A DNA stretch of 64,000 bases, from NCBI GenBank assembly GCA_026874595.1, contig CM049308.1:13166001-13230000 (forward strand), written 5' to 3'. The notes beneath the pieces were generated by a model. It saw nothing but the letters and a program-made list of their open reading frames with translations, searched no databases and was not told the DNA's origin. This stretch comes from Sipunculus nudus (lineage: Eukaryota; Annelida; Sipuncula; Golfingiida; Sipunculidae). A program made the translations under genes and the position numbers. This document shows, piece after piece, positions 18,455 to 28,969 of this stretch. Each line of letters opens with the position of its first letter. Position 1 is the stretch's first letter.

Positions 18455-21307
18455 TTATTGTTGATTTTGTCCTTCTAGAATGTAATCTAGAGGGGACTTT
18501 ATTTTTATATTGTTTTTTGGTTGTGTGTAATCGTGTTGATATTTAAGTAATTTTATTGTGTCCAGTTCTTTTATTCTTTCATAGGAGTTTGTTGCTTGTT
18601 CTTTTAAATATTCAGTGATTTTGGGGGTGTTTGTTTTTTCTCTTAATTCGTCTGTTTTTCTTAGTTTGTGTGTTCTGAGAATGGCTCTCAGTGCTTTATT
18701 TTGTGTGATTTCTAATTTATTTAACATTGTTTTTCCTGCGCCTAGGAACGCAATGGACCCATATGTGCCTATAGGGCGGATCCATTGTTTGTACAGGTAG
18801 CTGGCCGTTTCTGTTTTCGGTCCGTCATGTTTGTAGCACAGAGCTTTTAGAATATTTACTCTGTTCCACATTCTTTGGATTATATTTTCGATGTGTGGTT
18901 TCCAGGTGGCTCTTGAGTCGAATGTTACACCTAGAAATTTTGCCTCTTTGTGTTCTTTGAGGTCCTCTCCTAATAATTCTAGGGGCTCGAAATATTTGGG
19001 TTTTTTAGCTTTTGTGAATAAAACAGTTTGTGTTTTTGAGGGGTTTAAGCGGACTCTCCAGTCGTCGCACCAATCTTCTATTCTTTGTAATTGGGCCTGT
19101 ACTTTATTTCTGGAGTATTTTGGGTTCGTGTCGGTCGACCAGATGGCGATGTCGTCAGCGTATTGTGATACGCATAGTTGTTGTCCTGATTTGGGGATGT
19201 CATTTACATACATTATGTATAGTAGAGGGCTGAGAACAGAGCCCTGGGGGGTCCCTGCTTTAAGAGTTATTTCCTGTGATAGGGTCCCTTTAACTTTTAC
19301 TCTAAGTGTCCTGTTGTGTAAAAAGGATGAAATTAGTCTGATTATTTTATTTGGTAGATGGGATTTCATTATTTTGTATCTGATTCCGTCGGACCATACG
19401 GAGTCAAAAGCCTTTTCCACATCGAGAAATGTGGCCAGGGTATATTGACTCCGTTTAAAACCTGTGGTTATTGATTGGCTAAGTCGGAGGATGTGGTCGG
19501 TGGTGGATCTGCCCGCTCTGAACCCGGACTGATCTTGGTTAAAAAATGGGCCCCCCAATTCGGGAGGTCGGTTGTCCAAAAACGTGGTTATCCTATTTTT
19601 TAGGATTTTTTCAAATAATTTTCCTATGCAGGGGAGTAAGCTGATAGGTCTGAAATTTGTTGGTTTGTCTTGTGTTTTGCCGGGTTTTGGAATCATTGTG
19701 ACTACGGCTTTTTTCCAGTCGTCTGGGAAGTATCCCCAGTTTATGCAGAGTGTGTATAATTTCGCTATTCTTTCTAAACAGGTGTCGGGGAGTTTTTTTA
19801 ATATTACGTAGTTGATGTTGTCTGCGCCTGGGGCTGATTTTCCCTTGGCTGTTTTAAGTGCGCGTTTTATTTCAATTAGCGCAACGGGCCTGACTGCGGG
19901 GTTATTATCATCTGTTTCATTTATTTGTGTTTGTAATGGTTTGAATAAAATCGGGTTGTTTTCTATAGTTTCAGTAACTGTATCATAGAGTTCTTCATTA
20001 AAATCTTCATCTTCTGGTGTTGTGTGTATTTTTTCCAGGGTGTTCGCGAATAAATCTGCTTTGCTTTGTGGGGTTTCGGCTACGGAGCCGTCGGGTTTTA
20101 ACAGTGGTTGGGATTGCCCTGTGCTGGGATTTGTTCTTGTGTTTGAATATTGTTTGAATTTGTTCCAAAATTGTTTTGTGTTTGTTTTATCATCTAAGCT
20201 ATTTATGTAGTCTGTCCATTGTGTGCGTTTTTGTTCTAGGATAGCTTTTTGTGTTAGTTTATTTATTCTATTATATAGATGGTTCGCTTCGGCCGTGCGG
20301 GTCCGTTTTTGATAATTTCGGACTCGGCGACGCAGTTTTACAAGTTCCCTGATTCTGGGCGTGAAGTGCCACCAGTTTCTATTTTTATTTATTTTTTCGG
20401 GCGCTACTATATTAATAGCTTCGGTGATGGACTGGGTCATCTCGTATGTCAGGTTATCGATCTGGAGGTGGGTAATAACATCCGCCTCGTCAGGATCGGT
20501 CATTTTTTCGTCCGTGTATTTTTGGAATTTTCTCCAGTCTGCGTTTTTCAGGTCTCTGAATTTTTTGGGGGGCGCGACCTGTGGTGCCCAGTTTATATCT
20601 AAATGGATTGGGAGATGATCTGAACCTATATCCTCTCCCACATAGTATTCAGAAGTTAAAGCTAATTCTGGCGTGGCTAGAGCGAGGTCTAGTATATTCC
20701 ACGCTCCGTTTGCGGTGTTAAAGTAAGTCGGGTTTTCGTCATTTAATAGTATTAAATTACCGTCTGAGAGTTCATTCATTAATATCCTCCCAGACTCGTT
20801 TGTGTATCGCGCTCCGTAGTTTTCATGAGGGGCGTTCAGGTCTCCGAGGATTATGTAATTTTTACTGTTATTTCTGATTTTTTTGAATATTTGCGGTTGT
20901 AATTTGTTTTGTGGCGGATTGTAATAAACTATTATATCTAGGGGGGAGGTTGTGTTTTGTTCATTGTTTATGCGCACGGAGAGAGCTTCTGCTTTAAAAT
21001 GCCCGAACCATTTGTTTATAGTATAGTTTAGTTGTCTGTCTATACAAATGGCCGTGCCCCCTCCGGCTCCTGTTTTTCTGTCTGCTCTGATTAAGTCATA
21101 GGGTCCCATCGAGAAATGGGTGCCTGGTTTGAGTTTTGTTTCTGTTATCAGAGCAATTTGTATGTTGTTTCTTGTTAAATAATTTAATAAACTTTGTTTT
21201 TTGGTGGTGAGACTGTTTGTGTTAATGTGAATGATCTTGAGTTTGTCGTTTGGGGTGTTAGTTGGGGGGCTAGTGTTATCTATATTATTATTTACAATAT
21301 TGAATGC
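18455..21307 (-). CDS. J2 ORF2: endonuclease-reverse transcriptase
   Basis: Full EN-RT protein, nearly identical to that of J3, with all EN and RT motifs intact. I place the supported 5' limit at the GCA codon at 21307 because an adjacent A-run (sense strand) has nine residues here against seven in J3 and J4. Upstream of that run the open frame no longer continues in phase toward the ORF1 stop. From the first internal ATG (21109) the protein is 884 aa, but that start lies after the catalytic Glu of EN. The copy could be impaired, or the true start may lie downstream of the A-run. Confidence 0.88.
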   Translation of the reverse strand, partial: AFNIVNNNIDNTSPPTNTPNDKLKIIHINTNSLTTKKQSLLNYLTRNNIQIALITETKLKPGTHFSMGPYDLIRADRKTGAGGGTAICIDRQLNYTINKWFGHFKAEALSVRINNEQNTTSPLDIIVYYNPPQNKLQPQIFKKIRNNSKNYIILGDLNAPHENYGARYTNESGRILMNELSDGNLILLNDENPTYFNTANGAWNILDLALATPELALTSEYYVGEDIGSDHLPIHLDINWAPQVAPPKKFRDLKNADWRKFQKYTDEKMTDPDEADVITHLQIDNLTYEMTQSITEAINIVAPEKINKNRNWWHFTPRIRELVKLRRRVRNYQKRTRTAEANHLYNRINKLTQKAILEQKRTQWTDYINSLDDKTNTKQFWNKFKQYSNTRTNPSTGQSQPLLKPDGSVAETPQSKADLFANTLEKIHTTPEDEDFNEELYDTVTETIENNPILFKPLQTQINETDDNNPAVRPVALIEIKRALKTAKGKSAPGADNINYVILKKLPDTCLERIAKLYTLCINWGYFPDDWKKAVVTMIPKPGKTQDKPTNFRPISLLPCIGKLFEKILKNRITTFLDNRPPELGGPFFNQDQSGFRAGRSTTDHILRLSQSITTGFKRSQYTLATFLDVEKAFDSVWSDGIRYKIMKSHLPNKIIRLISSFLHNRTLRVKVKGTLSQEITLKAGTPQGSVLSPLLYIMYVNDIPKSGQQLCVSQYADDIAIWSTDTNPKYSRNKVQAQLQRIEDWCDDWRVRLNPSKTQTVLFTKAKKPKYFEPLELLGEDLKEHKEAKFLGVTFDSRATWKPHIENIIQRMWNRVNILKALCYKHDGPKTETASYLYKQWIRPIGTYGSIAFLGAGKTMLNKLEITQNKALRAILRTHKLRKTDELREKTNTPKITEYLKEQATNSYERIKELDTIKLLKYQHDYTQPKNNIKIKSPLDYILEGQNQQ

Positions 21308-21326
21308 TATTTTTTTTTGGGTTGTT

Positions 21327-23069
21327 TCAGCGGGATAAGGCAGGAAATTCCTGTCTGTAAAGACTGTTATTTTGTTTAGTTTTCATTATATTTGCTTCAA
21401 CAGTGCGTGGATGCACTGTGAAGTGGTAGGCTTGTCGGTGTCCTACTGCTAGGATATTGCAGATTTCTGCTAGTGATTTTTCGGGCAGTAATTCTGTCAT
21501 AGCGAAGGCCAAGTAGGTTAAGTTTTTTGTTGCTTGTATTTCCCTGTTATTTTCCTGTGTGTTTAATTGTGGTGTGTTTTTTATTGTGTTGTTACCCCAT
21601 GCAGGGCGGCTTGGGGCTGGGGCGGGGAGGAGTGGGATTTTGTTTGTTTTTTCTTTGTTTAGTTTTTCGTTTATTCTGTAGTCCGAGTTTGCCTTTTTGT
21701 AAATGGGACAGGACTTGTAGCTGGCTATGTGCTGCCCATTGCAGTTTGCGCATTTTGCGCTCTGTTTTGGTCTGTCGCAGTCTTTTAGTGTGTGTCCTTG
21801 TGTGCCACAACGGAGACACCGGGGCTGTAAGTTACATTTTTTTGCTGAGTGGCCAAATCTTTGGCAATTGTAGCACTGAGCTACTTCACTCAACTCTTGG
21901 TATTCAGTCATTTTGTATGTTTTGTGTCCTAGTCTGATGTTTGTTTGTTGCGCTGTTTTATATTGTTGGGTGGTTGCAAAGGTAAGTTTTATAACTTTAC
22001 TTTTGCCTAGTCTGTGTGCTTCTGTTATTCCTAGGGCTGTGAGTTCTTCTGTGATTTGTTGTGCGGTCATTTCGTCTGGGATTCCTTTAATGACTCCCTT
22101 TGTTTGTTTTTTGGTGTTTGTCTTGTTGATCAGTTTGTTTGTTGTAGTTTCTGTTACTTGTAGTGCTGGGAGAGTGTCCATGTTGGTGTCATCTGTTGTG
22201 TTTTGATTTCCGTTGGTCGGTTGTGGGTTTGTGTTTTGTTTGTTTGGTTGCTGTTGGGTGTATGGGGAGGTCGATTTTTTTGGTTTTTTGTTTGATTTTG
22301 GTGGTTGTGTGGGACTTGTGGTGTCGTTTGTGGGTGACATTTTCCTTTTTGGTGATGCTGTGGGTTTTGTGCTATTTGTTAACATTTGAACTTGAGTTTG
22401 GATGGGTGTTGTGTCCGCTAGTTTGAGTTGTCTTCTCGCTGATGGGTTTGTGTATGCGGGTTTCCTGTTTGTTGTGTTTAAATCCCTATCAAGGGTTTGT
22501 AGTGCTGCTTCACAGCTTTGTAGTTTTGGTGTGTTTGTGGTTTGTTTTTCGTCTGTCGGGTGATATGTTTTGTTTTGTTTTGGTTGTTCTTGAGTTGTTT
22601 TTTTGTCCAGATTTTTTTTGTTGATTTTGTCCATGTTTTGTGGGTCAGTGTTTTGTTCAGGGTTTTGGGGTTTTTCTGTGTTGTTGGTGCTAACCTGCTG
22701 TGTTTGATTTGTCATTGGAGTGTTTTCTGATTTGTTTTTGTTTTGTTCACTTATGATTTTTCTCATCTCTTTTATTTCATTAGTCATGTGCCTGATTAAG
22801 TCTCTCTGTTCGGCTAATTCTTGTTTTTGTGTGGCGATAGTCTCCCTTAGGAGATCTATCAGTGATTGTGTATTTTCCTCGACATTTTGTGTTTTTTTGT
22901 TTTCTTTGTGTGTTTGGTTTTCAGCTTGTTTTTTCTTGGGGTCTTTCTTTAGTTTTGGTTTTGTTGTATCCTGTTTTGTCATTTTTCCTTTGTTTACTTT
23001 GGCCCTACATGTATCCATAAAATCCACTGCTGGGATCATTGTTGGTTTAGTTCCAGTGCGGGCGGCCAT
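21327..23069 (-). CDS. J2 ORF1 type A
   Basis: 580 aa, the same protein as J3 ORF1 with very few substitutions (for example H201N and Q312K). Zinc knuckles, coiled coil and EFPALSR end are intact. It ends 2 bp-shifted relative to ORF2 because of the A-run expansion downstream. Confidence 0.92.
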   Translation of the reverse strand: MAARTGTKPTMIPAVDFMDTCRAKVNKGKMTKQDTTKPKLKKDPKKKQAENQTHKENKKTQNVEENTQSLIDLLRETIATQKQELAEQRDLIRHMTNEIKEMRKIISEQNKNKSENTPMTNQTQQVSTNNTEKPQNPEQNTDPQNMDKINKKNLDKKTTQEQPKQNKTYHPTDEKQTTNTPKLQSCEAALQTLDRDLNTTNRKPAYTNPSARRQLKLADTTPIQTQVQMLTNSTKPTASPKRKMSPTNDTTSPTQPPKSNKKPKKSTSPYTQQQPNKQNTNPQPTNGNQNTTDDTNMDTLPALQVTETTTNKLINKTNTKKQTKGVIKGIPDEMTAQQITEELTALGITEAHRLGKSKVIKLTFATTQQYKTAQQTNIRLGHKTYKMTEYQELSEVAQCYNCQRFGHSAKKCNLQPRCLRCGTQGHTLKDCDRPKQSAKCANCNGQHIASYKSCPIYKKANSDYRINEKLNKEKTNKIPLLPAPAPSRPAWGNNTIKNTPQLNTQENNREIQATKNLTYLAFAMTELLPEKSLAEICNILAVGHRQAYHFTVHPRTVEANIMKTKQNNSLYRQEFPALSR

Positions 23070-23464
23070 ATTGCTAGTAGCAGATTGGCCCCCGCTTTTG
23101 TTTGTGTTTTATTTTAATCCTAATTAGGTGTTTATGAGTTTAGTAGCGTTAGCGTCACTTACTTGTTTCTGGTCTCAGAGTGCATGCGCGTATGTAATTT
23201 CACTTACTTTACTGTGTTTGTGTATGTCTATCTTGTTTCTGTGTCTTGAATTCGTATTTGGCGTCTGTATCTTGTTTGATCTTGTAGTCTTTGTCTTTAA
23301 GTTGTTGTTTCTCTATGTGTTGTTGATGATGCTTGTTAGTCCTAAGAAGGACTGTTTGGGTGGCGCCGGCCGGCCCAGTCAGACTTAACACAATGTGTAA
23401 GTTTCACTGACTGAGCTAACACGGTGCTAATTGGAGATGGTCTGGTGATCTTCTTAATTAGTGT
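23070..23464 (-). promoter_or_regulatory. J2 5' UTR, truncated at its 5' end
   Basis: Ends at gtgt just before the right TSD (23465-23477). It lacks the last roughly 110 bp present in J3, including the DPE-like motif and the 5' hairpin, so this copy has lost its own promoter. The AGTCCT hairpin is kept (near 23338-23353). Confidence 0.8.
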
Positions 23465-23852
23465 GGTTAAAAAATGGGCCTTAGTTGTGCTTAATTGATT
23501 GTGGAGACCTTGTATGCAAATTAGGGGATGCCAGCTGCAGGGGTCTAATTTACCTCTGCAGATTCGATCCCCCTGTTGCTCGAAGGTCGGGGTGTGTTGA
23601 ATGGAGGTCAGGTCGGTTTACAGGTGCGGGGTCGCGACCCATATTGCTGACCTCTTGTTTTTGTGAGTGTTGGGTTCTGTGATGTGTGTATCCGTTGAGA
23701 AGGCTTGTTGGTGTAGTTTTTTGGATGTTTAATATATAGTTTATTTGTTTTATTAATTATTTACTTTGTTATTGTTGATTTTGTCCTTCTAGAATGTAAT
23801 CTAGAGGGGACTTTATTTTTATATTGTTTTTTGGTTGTGTGTAATCGTGTTG

Positions 23853-26642
23853 TTATTTAAGTAGTTTTATTGTGTCCAGTTCTTTTATTCTTTCATAGGA
23901 GTTTGTTGCTTGTTCTTTTAAATATTCAGTGATTTTGGGGGTGTTTGTTTTTTCTCTTAATTCGTCTGTTTTTCTTAGTTTGTGTGTTCTGAGAATGGCT
24001 CTCAGTGCTTTATTTTGTGTGATTTCTAATTTATTTAACATTGTTTTTCCTGCGCCTAGGAACGCAATGGACCCATATGTGCCTATAGGGCGGATCCATT
24101 GTTTGTACAGGTAGCTGGCCGTTTCTGTTTTCGGTCCGTCATGTTTGTAGCACAGAGCTTTTAGAATATTTACTCTGTTCCACATTCTTTGGATTATATT
24201 TTCGATGTGTGGTTTCCAGGTGGCTCTTGAGTCGAATGTTACACCTAGAAATTTTGCCTCTTTGTGTTCTTTGAGGTCCTCTCCTAATAATTCTAGGGGC
24301 TCGAAATATTTGGGTTTTTTAGCTTTTGTGAATAAAACAGTTTGTGTTTTTGAGGGGTTTAAGCGGACTCTCCAGTCGTCGCACCAATCTTCTATTCTTT
24401 GTAATTGGGCCTGTACTTTATTTCTGGAGTATTTTGGGTTCGTGTCGGTCGACCAGATGGCGATGTCGTCAGCGTATTGTGATACGCATAGTTGTTGTCC
24501 TGATTTGGGGATGTCATTTACATACATTATGTATAGTAGAGGGCTGAGAACAGAGCCCTGGGGGGTCCCTGCTTTAAGAGTTATTTCCTGTGATAGGGTC
24601 CCTTTAACTTTTACTCTAAGTGTCCTGTTGTGTAAAAAGGATGAAATTAGTCTGATTATTTTATTTGGTAGATGGGATTTCATTATTTTGTATCTGATTC
24701 CGTCGGACCATACGGAGTCAAAAGCCTTTTCCACATCGAGGAATGTGGCCAGGGTATATTGACTCCGTTTAAAACCTGTGGTTATTGATTGGCTAAGTCG
24801 GAGGATGTGGTCGGTGGTGGATCTGCCCGCTCTGAACCCGGACTGATCTTGGTTAAAAAATGGGCCCCCCAATTCGGGAGGTCGGTTGTCCAAAAACGTG
24901 GTTATCCTATTTTTTAGGATTTTTTCAAATAATTTTCCTATGCAGGGGAGTAAGCTGATAGGTCTGAAATTTGTTGGTTTGTCTTGTGTTTTGCCGGGTT
25001 TTGGAATCATTGTGACTACGGCTTTTTTCCAGTCGTCTGGGAAGTATCCCCAGTTAATGCAGAGTGTGTATAATTTCGCTATTCTTTCTAAACAGGTGTC
25101 GGGGAGTTTTTTTAATATTACGTAGTTGATGTTGTCTGCGCCTGGGGCTGATTTTCCCTTGGCTGTTTTAAGTGCGCGTTTTATTTCAATTAGCGCAACG
25201 GGCCTGACTGCGGGGTTTTTATCATCTGTTTCATTTATTTGTGTTTGTAATGGTTTGAATAAAATCGGGTTGTTTTCTATAGTTTCAGTAACTGTATCAT
25301 AGAGTTCTTCATTAAAATCTTCATCTTCTGGTGTTGTGTGTATTTTTTCCAGGGTGTTCGCGAATAAATCTGCTTTGCTTTGTGGGGTTTCGGCTACGGA
25401 GCCGTCGGGTTTTAACAGTGGTTGGGATTGCCCTGTGCTGGGATTTGTTCTTGTGTTTGAATATTGTTTGAATTTGTTCCAAAATTGTTTTGTGTTTGTT
25501 TTATCATCTAAGCTATTTATGTAGTCTGTCCATTGTGTGCGTTTTTGTTCTAGGATAGCTTTTTGTGTTAGTTTATTTATTCTATTATATAGATGGTTCG
25601 CTTCGGCCGTGCGGGTCCGTTTTTGATAATTTCGGACTCGGCGACGCAGTTTTACAAGTTCCCTGATTCTGGGCGTGAAGTGCCACCAGTTTCTATTTTT
25701 ATTTATTTTTTCGGGCGCTACTATATTAATAGCTTCGGTGATGGACTGGGTCATCTCGTATGTCAGGTTATCGATCTGGAGGTGGGTAATAACATCCGCC
25801 TCGTCAGGATCGGTCATTTTTTCGTCCGTGTATTTTTGGAATTTTCTCCAGTCTGCGTTTTTCAGGTCTCTGAATTTTTTGGGGGGCGCGACCTGTGGTG
25901 CCCAGTTTATATCTAAATGGATTGGGAGATGATCTGAACCTATATCCTCTCCCACATAATATTCAGAGCTTAAAGCTAATTCTGGCGTGGCTAGAGCGAG
26001 GTCTAGTATATTCCACGCTCCGTTTGCGGTGTTAAAGTAAGTCGGGTTTTCGTCATTTAATAGTATTAGATTACCGTCTGAGAGTTCATTCATTAATATC
26101 CTCCCAGACTCGTTTGTGTATCGCGCTCCGTAATTTTCATGAGGGGCGTTCAGGTCTCCGAGGATTATGTAATTTTTACTGTTATTTCTGATTTTTTTGA
26201 ATATTTGCGGTTGTAATTTGTTTTGTGGCGGATTGTAATAAACTATTATATCTAGGGGGGAGGTTGTGTTTTGTTCGTTGTTTATGCGCACGGAGAGAGC
26301 TTCTGCTTTAAAATGCCCGAACCATTTGTTTATAGTATAGTTTATTTGTCTGTCTATACAAATGGCCGTGCCCCCTCCGGCTCCTGTTTTTCTGTCTGCT
26401 CTGATTAAGTCATAGGGTCCCATCGAGAAATGGGTGCCTGGTTTGAGTTTTGTTTCTGTTATCAGAGCAATTTGTATGTTGTTTCTTGTTAAATAATTTA
26501 ATAAACTTTGTTTTTTGGTGGTGAGACTGTTTGTGTTAATGTGAATGATCTTGAGTTTGTCGTTTGGGGTGTTAGTTGGGGGGCTAGTGTTATCTATATT
26601 ATTATTTACAATATTGAATGCTATTTTTTTGGGTTGTTTCAG
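23853..26642 (-). pseudogene. J4 ORF2 with C-terminal nonsense codon
   Basis: All EN and RT motifs are present. A tyrosine TAT codon has become TAA at 23853-23855 (protein ends TIKLLK), removing the last 27 residues, including the LDYILEGQNQQ end. The truncated part is beyond the RT core, so partial activity cannot be excluded. The frame upstream is open to the ORF1 stop, as in J3 (seven A in the run). Confidence 0.85.
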
Positions 26643-28381
26643 CGGGATAAGGCAGGAAATTCCTGTCTGTAAAGACTGTTATTTTGTTTAGTTTTCATTA
26701 TATTTGCTTCAACAGTGCGTGGATGCACTGTGAAGTGGTAGGCTTGTCGGTGTCCTACTGCTAGGATATTGCAGATTTCTGCTAGTGATTTTTCGGGCAG
26801 TAATTCTGTCATAGCGAAGGCCAAGTAGGTTAAGTTTTTTGTTGCTTGTATTTCCCTGTTATTTTCCTGTGTGTTTAATTGTGGTGTGTTTTTTATTGTG
26901 TTGTTACCCCATGCAGGGCGGCTTGGGGCTGGGGCGGGGAGGAGTGGGATTTTGTTTGTTTTTTCTTTGTTAAGTTTTTCGTTTATTCTGTAGTCCGAGT
27001 TTGCCTTTTTGTAAATGGGACAGGACTTGTAGCTGGCTATGTGCTGCCCATTGCAGTTTGCGCATTTTGCGCTCTGTTTTGGTTTGTCGCAGTCTTTTAG
27101 TGTGTGTCCTTGTGTGCCACAACGGAGACACCGGGGCTGTAAGTTACATTTTTTTGCTGAGTGGCCAAATCTTTGGCAATTGTAGCACTGAGCTACTTCA
27201 CTCAACTCTTGGTATTCAGTCATTTTGTATGTTTTGTGTCCTAGTCTGATGTTTGTTTGTTGTGCTGTTTTATATTGTTGGGTGGTTGCAAAGGTGAGTT
27301 TTATAACTTTACTTTTGCCTAGTCTGTGTGCTTCTGTTACTCCTAGGGCTGTGAGTTCTTCTGTGATTTGTTGTGCGGTCATTTCGTCTGGGATTCCTTT
27401 AATGACTCCCTTTGTTTGTTTTTTGGTGTTTGTCTTATTGATCAGTTTGTTTGTTGTAGTTTCTGTTACTTGTAGTGCTGGGAGAGTGTCCATGTTGGTG
27501 TCATCTGTTGTGTTTTGATTTCCGTTGGTCGGTTGTGGGTTTGTGTTTTGTTTGTTTGGTTGCTGTTGGGTGTATGGGGAGGTCGATTTTTTTGGTTTTT
27601 TGTTTGATTTTGGTGGTTGTGTGGGACTTGTGGTGTCGTTTGTGGGTGACATTTTCCTTTTTGGTGATGCTGTGGGTTTTGTGCTATTTGTTAACATTTG
27701 AACTTGAGTTTGGATGGGTGTTGTGTCCGCTAGTTTGAGTTGTCTTCTCGCTGATGGGTTTGTGTATGTGGGTTTCCTGTTTGTTGTGTTTAAATCCCTA
27801 TCAAGGGTTTGTAGTGCTGCTTCACAGCTTTGTAGTTTTGGTGTGTTTGTGGTTTGTTTTTCGTCTGTCGGGTGATATGTTTTGTTTTGTTTTGGTTGTT
27901 CTTGAGTTGTTTTTTTGTCCAGATTTTTTTTGTTGATTTTGTCCATGTTTTGTGGGTCAGTGTTTTGTTCAGGGTTTTGGGGTTTTTCTGTGTTGTTGGT
28001 GCTAACCTGCTGTGTTTGATTTGTCATTGGAGTGTTTTCTGATTTGTTTTTGTTTTGTTCACTAATGATTTTTCTCATCTCTTTTATTTCATTAGTCATG
28101 TGCCTGATTAAGTCTCTCTGTTCGGCTAATTCTTGTTTTTGTGTGGCGATAGTCTCCCTTAGGAGATCTATCAGTGATTGTGTATTTTCCTCGACATTTT
28201 GTGTTTTTTTGTTTTCTTTGTGTGTTTGGTTTTCAGCTTGTTTTTTCTTGGGGTCTTTCTTTAGTTTTGGTTTTGTTGTATCCTGTTTTGTCATTTTTCC
28301 TTTGTTTACTTTGGCCCTACATGTATCCATAAAATCCACTGCTGGGATCATTGTTGGTTTAGTTCCAGTGCGGGCGGCCAT
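26639..28381 (-). CDS. J4 ORF1 type A
   Basis: 580 aa and intact. It differs from J3 ORF1 at a handful of positions, for example A205T, I348V and R433K. All cysteine and histidine ligands of the three knuckles are kept. Confidence 0.92.
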   Translation of the reverse strand: MAARTGTKPTMIPAVDFMDTCRAKVNKGKMTKQDTTKPKLKKDPKKKQAENQTHKENKKTQNVEENTQSLIDLLRETIATQKQELAEQRDLIRHMTNEIKEMRKIISEQNKNKSENTPMTNQTQQVSTNNTEKPQNPEQNTDPQNMDKINKKNLDKKTTQEQPKQNKTYHPTDEKQTTNTPKLQSCEAALQTLDRDLNTTNRKPTYTNPSARRQLKLADTTPIQTQVQMLTNSTKPTASPKRKMSPTNDTTSPTQPPKSNKKPKKSTSPYTQQQPNKQNTNPQPTNGNQNTTDDTNMDTLPALQVTETTTNKLINKTNTKKQTKGVIKGIPDEMTAQQITEELTALGVTEAHRLGKSKVIKLTFATTQQYKTAQQTNIRLGHKTYKMTEYQELSEVAQCYNCQRFGHSAKKCNLQPRCLRCGTQGHTLKDCDKPKQSAKCANCNGQHIASYKSCPIYKKANSDYRINEKLNKEKTNKIPLLPAPAPSRPAWGNNTIKNTPQLNTQENNREIQATKNLTYLAFAMTELLPEKSLAEICNILAVGHRQAYHFTVHPRTVEANIMKTKQNNSLYRQEFPALSR

Positions 28382-28860
28382 ATTGCTAGTAGCAGATTGG
28401 CCCCCGCTTTTGTTTGTGATTTATTTTAATCCTAATTTGGTGTTTATGAGTTTAGTAGCGTTAGCGTCACTTACTTGTTTCTGGTCTCAGAGTGCATGCG
28501 CGTATGTAATTTCACTTACTTTACTGTGTTTGTGTATGTCTATCTTGTTTCTGTGTCTTGAATCTGTATTTGGCGTCTGTATCTTGTTTTGATCTTGTAG
28601 TCTTTGTCTTTAAGTTGTTGTTTCTCTATGTGTTGTTGATGATACTTGTTAGTCCTAAGAAGGACTGTTTGGGTGGCGCCGGCCGGCCCAGTCAGACTTA
28701 ACACAATGTGTAAGTTTCACTGACTGAGCTAACACGGTGCTAATTGGAGATGGTCTGGTGATCTTCTTAATTAGTGTCAGGTATCACTAAGGATGCTGGA
28801 GGCTGGTGGCTGGAGAGTCTCACTGGCACGTCCGCACGGTACGGTGGTCAGTGAGCGTGT
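28382..28860 (-). promoter_or_regulatory. J4 5' UTR with DPE-like motif
   Basis: GGACGTG on minus (28827-28833). If +1 is the A at 28860, the motif starts at +28. The AGTCCT hairpin (near 28650-28665) and the ctcactg/cagtgag hairpin are present. Confidence 0.7.
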
Positions 28861-28956
28861 GTGTGTGAAAGACGATGTTTAATCAATATATATCAAAGTC
28901 GTACAGGTTTGCACCATGCACATACATTAAAAATATATTGAAACAGCAGGCTACTG
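28861..28956. other. Sequence not assignable to any element
   Basis: About 96 bp starting gtgtgtgaaagacgatg, AT-rich, with no match to any J, D, E or F sequence in the window and no ORF. It is the only stretch of this kind here. It may be host DNA at the original insertion site or the edge of an unrelated repeat. Confidence 0.5.
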
Positions 28957-28969
28957 GAGACTGACTACC
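28957..28969. repeat. 13 bp direct repeat gagactgactacc, left copy (right copy 55029-55041)
   Basis: Flanks the block J5 + J6 + J7 + F1 and has the length of the other TSDs. It is probably the duplication made when the J5/J7 compound inserted. J8 then begins directly after the right copy, so the same target was used twice. Confidence 0.7.

Larger units (their letters stand above)
23474..28860 (-). mobile_element. J4: type A element, 3' UTR mostly outside the window
   Basis: Begins in the 3' UTR just before module M4 (near 23525), at the microhomology junction gggcc with the broken J1. ORF2, ORF1 and a complete 5' UTR follow. The 5' end is placed at about 28860 from the DPE spacing. The remaining 3' UTR and the tail should lie left of the window, beyond J1. 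Confidence 0.8.
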
